A stretch of DNA of 38,525 bases from Bacteroidales bacterium (GTDB lineage Bacteria; Bacteroidota; Bacteroidia; Bacteroidales; VadinHA17), in contig JALOMO010000017.1 in NCBI GenBank assembly GCA_025455395.1, positions 1 to 38,525 on the forward strand. The letters are read 5' to 3'. Position 1 is the stretch's first letter, and each line of letters opens with the position of its first letter. Both the position numbers and the translations under genes were made by a program. Under the pieces are notes generated by a model. The model was not told where the DNA came from. It was given only the letters and a program-made list of their open reading frames with translations, and did no database searches. This document shows positions 34,753 to 38,525 of the stretch, piece by piece.

Positions 34753-35661
34753 TTAGAATTCTGTGAATGATTTGGAAACAAAGGTAAGGACCTCCGGAAG
34801 TTCCTGTCTCCAGTAACTCCAGTTATGAGCCCCCTCCTTTACCCTGTATTCATGAGGTATCTCAGCCTTTCTGAAGGCAATATGCATCAGGCTGTTACCT
34901 TCAAATAAGTAATCATCATCACCGCAGCTTATATACCATCTGATTTTGCGTATTGCATCCATGGTTGTACTATCGGCAGCCGACAGGATCTCCGGGATAC
35001 TGTAAGATCTGTAATATGATTCAAACTGCTCTTCAGAAAAACCATCAATATTGTTCCTTTGCAGTTTCTCAGCCAGATCAATCTTATCCCAGCTTTCCGT
35101 CACAGCGCTGAGAGGTGCGGCAGCCGAGAACATATCAGGATGGTGAAGGGCATAGAAGATGGTCCCGCCTCCACCCATGGACTGGCCCGCTACTGCCCTG
35201 AAACGGCTTTTTGTCCTTACCCTGTAGTTCTTTTCAATATGTGGGATTAGCTCCTTAAAAAAGAAATCCTCATAATTAAAGCCTCCTTTGATAAAGTTAT
35301 AGTATCCCTTAATTTTGTCCTTTGCATTGGGCATTACTATTATCATTTGAGTAGCCCTGCCTTCTGATATGGTTTTATCAGCTAATGCCTGAACCTCACC
35401 TGACTGTATCCAGGTTGAGTGATCGCCTCCTCCTCCGTGCAACAGGTACAGTACCGGGTAGCTGCGGTTGTTATCATCATAGCCGGCTGGCAGATATATT
35501 GAATACTGCCTGTCCATCGCAAGGATATTGCTATGAAAAGAAAGTCCCTCAATAACCTTGCTGGACTGACCTGTTGCTACAACAGGATAAATCAGTATTA
35601 TTAGACAAGTAAATACTTTTCCTGATGATACACCTTTTGATTTCAGACAAGAACGGGGCAT
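34753..35661 (-). CDS. Secreted CE1-like esterase (alpha/beta hydrolase)
   Basis: A 302-aa protein with an N-terminal hydrophobic export segment (VFTCLIILIYPVVATGQ). The esterase D/feruloyl-esterase-like fold shows YPVLYLLHGGGGDHSTWIQSGE (oxyanion region), the nucleophile in GQSMGGGG, an Asp in ISCGDDDYLFEGNS and the His in EGAHNWSYWRQEL. Such enzymes remove acetyl or feruloyl groups from polysaccharides; the substrate here is unknown. The ATG at 35661 begins 2 nt after the aldolase stop and replaces a TTG two codons upstream. Confidence 0.88.
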   Translation of the reverse strand: MPRSCLKSKGVSSGKVFTCLIILIYPVVATGQSSKVIEGLSFHSNILAMDRQYSIYLPAGYDDNNRSYPVLYLLHGGGGDHSTWIQSGEVQALADKTISEGRATQMIIVMPNAKDKIKGYYNFIKGGFNYEDFFFKELIPHIEKNYRVRTKSRFRAVAGQSMGGGGTIFYALHHPDMFSAAAPLSAVTESWDKIDLAEKLQRNNIDGFSEEQFESYYRSYSIPEILSAADSTTMDAIRKIRWYISCGDDDYLFEGNSLMHIAFRKAEIPHEYRVKEGAHNWSYWRQELPEVLTFVSKSFTEF

Positions 35662-35663
35662 GA

Positions 35664-36482
35664 TCAAATATTTATTTTCAGAGTGGATTCATCATGATTT
35701 CCGTCAAGAGCACCTCTCAAAATACCGATATCTTCTTTTATGATTTGTGAGAATCTGTTAATATCACCGCTATGGAGTATAAGGTTAGCTCCTTTTCCTG
35801 CCCATTCGATCTCCCACTTAACAGAGTCATTATAAAACACATGAATCCCTGCACCAATACCGGCACCGCGTGCTGTCTTAAGAATTTTCTCAACGGCTGT
35901 CTTAAAAACCGGGTGATCATACTGTTCAGGCACCCCAAGGTTGCATGACAGGTCATGGGGACCAATCAGCACCGCATCCAGCCCGGGAATCCTGACCAAT
36001 TCATCAAGATGGTCAATTGCTGCCTGACTCTCAATGTTTATGATCAGAACGTGGTTCTGATTGTTCTTCTCAATGTATTCATTCAGTTCAGGTTCAAATG
36101 GTTTTGATCCATTCAGGTAATCAAGGAGTTTTTTGCCCTTTATGGGTCTCGTCTTAACTGCACCCTTCAGCTGCAGCACCTCATCAATCGTCTCAACATA
36201 AGGTGCAACAACTCCTTTTGCTCCGGCATCCATTGCCATACATGCCTGGTATGGATCCGGTGCCGGGATCCTTACTACGGGTACTATACCCTTGCCTGCA
36301 TAACCATGACACATCCATGACAGCTGATGCCTGTCAATAGCAATATGTTCGGTATCAATAAATACAAAATCAATATCAAGCTGGCTGATGACATCAATCC
36401 AGCGCGGTGAAGGACTGACAATCATGGTTCCATAAACCCTTTTGCCGGATCTCAACGCTTCGCGTAATTCTTTTCCAGTCAT
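35664..36482 (-). CDS. HpcH/HpaI family class II aldolase
   Basis: A 272-aa cytoplasmic metal-dependent aldolase related to 2-keto-3-deoxy-L-rhamnonate and 2-dehydro-3-deoxyglucarate aldolases, which cleave 2-keto-3-deoxy sugar acids to pyruvate and an aldehyde. Visible are FVFIDTEHIAIDRHQL (catalytic His), VVRIPAPDPYQACMAMDAGAKGVVAPYVET, the metal ligand Glu in IINIESQAAI and Asp in IGPHDLSCNLG. In a fucose operon the product could be lactaldehyde plus pyruvate. Its true substrate is not set by sequence. Confidence 0.85.
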   Translation of the reverse strand: MTGKELREALRSGKRVYGTMIVSPSPRWIDVISQLDIDFVFIDTEHIAIDRHQLSWMCHGYAGKGIVPVVRIPAPDPYQACMAMDAGAKGVVAPYVETIDEVLQLKGAVKTRPIKGKKLLDYLNGSKPFEPELNEYIEKNNQNHVLIINIESQAAIDHLDELVRIPGLDAVLIGPHDLSCNLGVPEQYDHPVFKTAVEKILKTARGAGIGAGIHVFYNDSVKWEIEWAGKGANLILHSGDINRFSQIIKEDIGILRGALDGNHDESTLKINI

Positions 36483-36503
36483 AATAGTATGTGTCGTTGT
36501 TTA

Positions 36504-37658
36504 TTATTTGAAGTATTTGTTCAGATCGAGTATTCCAAATCTGATATTGGTTCTTTTTACATCCGGATTATCAGAGCTGTCCCACACACAAAGAAAGACT
36601 CCGGGTTCTCGTTCGATAAGGGTTGGATAACTGTTGCGGTTGTTGTCCCAATAGAACAATCTTGGGTCAGACCATCCTTTTCCGGGTTCCTTCACAACAT
36701 AGTAGAGTCCTCTCCTTTCTCTCTTGGGACCATCATTATATACATAGATATGCCTTCCTTTGGAGTCCTTCCCGAAGAATCCCTTGGCAGCGGTGTTATA
36801 AAGAGCTGGTTCTTCAACGGCCATTGACCATGTCTTGCCGTTGTCTTTGCTGACAGATGACCAAGCCCTGGGTACCGGCAGTGCCAGATCACTGTCTTCA
36901 TACTGGGCTGTCCGCATTACAATCTTTAACTCTCCCGGGTTATCTCCCTCTGCAATGTTGCCTTCATGGATCCATACATCAGCCGGTCTCGGGATATAAG
37001 CAGCCAGCTTCCAGTTCAGGAGATTGGTGCTTTCCAGAATGAACTGCTCCCTGTCACCCAGCGGGTCCTTGTCTTTTGAGTTACGGTGAACAGGAAGAAG
37101 ATATTTGGTTGTGCCATTATCATTTATTGTGACAATTCCGGCATTGGTGATCAGGGGTGATGAGAACTCGTTCTGCAGTTCCACGGGCTGCCATGTAATT
37201 CCACCGTCACATGAAAATGATGCAATTAGTTCACTGTCTTCACTGTCACGGTAGTAAATCGGACATCTCATCCCGAAAAGCCAGAGGAATTTATCGCCCT
37301 CAGGCATGAACAGAACACTGTTTGCATATCCATACTGACGACTTCCATTGGGAATCCTGTGATTATAGATCATTGTTGGAGTTGACCAGGTTTTGCCTCC
37401 GTCCTTTGAAATGGAGCATAACATATCTCCCATATCACCCTTGCCCGTTAACTGAAGCCCATATGTTACCACATAGTGGTTTTTCTGCCATTGGGCGATG
37501 TAAGGCTGCCAGATTTTATTGTAGAATCCGTTATCAGGCAGTTTGTCAATGGTAACGACATCTGTAACGTCTCCGGTATACCCCTTGTTCTCCTTCTGTG
37601 CTGTTGCCGCCGCAATGAGCATGAACAGCATGCTGAAAATTGCAATTGTTCTCTTCAT
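36504..37658 (-). CDS. Secreted BNR/Asp-box sialidase-like protein
   Basis: A 384-aa exported protein (signal peptide MKRTIAIFSMLFMLIAAATAQ) with the repeats of the six-bladed sialidase propeller: Asp-boxes SKDGGKTWSTP, SCDGGITWQPV and SKDNGKTWSMA. It is about the size of an exo-sialidase catalytic domain. The arginine triad that holds sialic acid cannot be confirmed by eye, and no sialate lyase or NanE-type gene is nearby, so a glycoside hydrolase or lyase acting on a deoxysugar-containing glycan fits the operon better. It starts 5 nt after the transketolase stop. Confidence 0.78.
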   Translation of the reverse strand: MKRTIAIFSMLFMLIAAATAQKENKGYTGDVTDVVTIDKLPDNGFYNKIWQPYIAQWQKNHYVVTYGLQLTGKGDMGDMLCSISKDGGKTWSTPTMIYNHRIPNGSRQYGYANSVLFMPEGDKFLWLFGMRCPIYYRDSEDSELIASFSCDGGITWQPVELQNEFSSPLITNAGIVTINDNGTTKYLLPVHRNSKDKDPLGDREQFILESTNLLNWKLAAYIPRPADVWIHEGNIAEGDNPGELKIVMRTAQYEDSDLALPVPRAWSSVSKDNGKTWSMAVEEPALYNTAAKGFFGKDSKGRHIYVYNDGPKRERRGLYYVVKEPGKGWSDPRLFYWDNNRNSYPTLIEREPGVFLCVWDSSDNPDVKRTNIRFGILDLNKYFK

Positions 37659-37663
37659 GATAT

Positions 37664-38525
37664 CTATTTGAATTTTGTTTGTAATCTGTATTTATCGAGC
37701 AGGTCCCTTGCCCTTATGGTTATGTGTTCTGCTGATAATCCGAATTTCTTCATTAAATCCCATGGAGATCCGGATGCTCCAAACATATCATTGATTCCCA
37801 TCATGTCGAATGCAAGTGGTTTTCCTATTACCCTTCCGCGTGTAACAGCGCCGGAAATAATGTTTCCGAATCCTCCTGTTTGTTGCTCCTCAACCGTAAG
37901 GATGACCCCGGTTTCATCGGCTGCCTTGACTATACACTGTACATCCAGTGGTTTAATTGTGTGAATGTATATAATCCTTGTTTCGATCCCGTATTCCTGT
38001 TTCAATATCCATGCAGCACGCATGGCTTCTGCAACCATTGGTCCGCACGAAATGATACTCAGGCTCTCACCCTCGTTCATGTATTCAGAGGAAAGTATAA
38101 TCTCAAAAGCCTCTATAAAATTCTCTTTTGCTTCCCGGAAACGGATTACGTTTGCCACTCCGAACTGACATGGAGTATCCTTACCTGTGACAACAGGAGT
38201 GGCTTCCCGGCCAAACCTGATATATGCAGGACCCCTGAGTGAAGCAACATATCTTGTAAGCTTCTCTGTATCAATTGAGTCACACGGAACTACCAGGGTC
38301 ATATTTGGTATGTAATACATAAGGGGAATCTCCTCAAGAGCCTGGTGTGTAGCGCCGTCAGGCCCGACCGAGATCCCGCCATGGGCTCCGGCAATCTTGA
38401 CATTGAGGTTATTGTAGCAGAGGGTTGTCCTGATCTGATCCCAGTTTCTTCCTGACACGAAAACGCCGTATGAACCTATGAAAGAGGTCTTTCCCTCCTT
38501 TGCAAAACCGGCGGCAACGGTTGTC
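37664..38525 (-). CDS. Transketolase C-terminal subunit (partial; 5' end outside window)
   Basis: The frame runs open to the window edge; residues upstream of a GTG at 38458 (AAGFAKEGKTSFIGSYGVFVSGRNW) are clearly part of the protein, so that GTG is not the start. Visible are the pyrimidine-binding domain with the GPDGATHQALEEI motif and the C-terminal transketolase domain (SIISCGPMVAEAM, VILTVEEQQTGGFG). The enzyme moves two-carbon units with thiamine diphosphate. Proteins of this kind in sugar operons are commonly split into two genes, with the N-terminal half just upstream; that half would lie outside the window. It is the first visible gene of the operon. Confidence 0.88.
   Translation of the reverse strand, partial: TTVAAGFAKEGKTSFIGSYGVFVSGRNWDQIRTTLCYNNLNVKIAGAHGGISVGPDGATHQALEEIPLMYYIPNMTLVVPCDSIDTEKLTRYVASLRGPAYIRFGREATPVVTGKDTPCQFGVANVIRFREAKENFIEAFEIILSSEYMNEGESLSIISCGPMVAEAMRAAWILKQEYGIETRIIYIHTIKPLDVQCIVKAADETGVILTVEEQQTGGFGNIISGAVTRGRVIGKPLAFDMMGINDMFGASGSPWDLMKKFGLSAEHITIRARDLLDKYRLQTKFK

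Noticed and set aside
34728-34781. 18-codon upstream extension of the FG-GAP lipoprotein
   Set aside because: It would bury the lipoprotein signal peptide, which begins cleanly at 34727.
38458-38458. GTG at 38458 as the start of the transketolase subunit
   Set aside because: The frame continues to the window edge with conserved transketolase residues, so the gene is simply truncated.

Overview
The window reads as chromosomal DNA of a Bacteroidota bacterium, probably a Bacteroidales/Marinilabiliales-type anaerobe known only loosely from this sequence. The evidence is a type IX secretion sorting domain, two DUF5916 outer-membrane proteins, an S46 dipeptidyl-peptidase, two-subunit methylmalonyl-CoA mutase, promoters with the lineage-specific TAnnTTTG -7 box (several with a TTG 19-20 nt upstream), and start codons that almost never have a Shine-Dalgarno sequence. 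No rRNA, tRNA, transposase, phage gene or CRISPR array was seen.

Layout. 1-4.1 kb: the 5' tip of a gene leaving the window, ribD divergent from prmC-recX, then a minus-strand group (small membrane proteins and a thioredoxin-like lipoprotein). 4.2-9.4 kb (minus): prfB with a programmed +1 frameshift, then mutA and mutB. 9.4-9.9 kb: a gene-free stretch packed with repeats (7-bp minisatellite, REP-like hairpins, a 38-nt direct repeat). 9.9-15.5 kb (minus): a five-PAS histidine kinase, a polysaccharide flippase carrying a G9 tract, a small T9SS-type secreted protein and a collagen/C1q-like secreted protein. 15.7-22 kb (plus): GT4 glycosyltransferase, rnhB, S46 peptidase, marC, rnhA, a SiaC-like protein and a ProX-type tRNA editing protein. 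22.2-28.2 kb (plus): tandem DUF5916 paralogues and tag. 28.2-38.5 kb (minus): one tightly packed catabolic operon, in transcription order transketolase C-terminal subunit, BNR/sialidase-like secreted protein, HpcH/HpaI aldolase, CE1-like secreted esterase, FG-GAP lipoprotein, sodium:solute symporter, L-fucose isomerase and anaerobic sulfatase maturase. It looks like uptake and breakdown of a fucose-containing, possibly sulfated and acylated glycan.

Most unusual signals. (1) Inside the GT4 coding sequence, 95 nt (16654-16748) form a nearly complete four-stem cloverleaf of perfect inverted repeats without disturbing the expected protein alignment. (2) The prfB and marC promoters share an almost identical 32-33 nt core, and both sit against minisatellite arrays and a TCCGCC/GGCGGA hairpin, as if they belong to a dispersed repeat-plus-promoter module. 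(3) A G9 tract in the flippase could make it phase-variable. (4) prfB keeps a strong Shine-Dalgarno-driven frameshift site in a genome that otherwise hardly uses such sequences. I did not find a clear, complete new defence or mobile system here.
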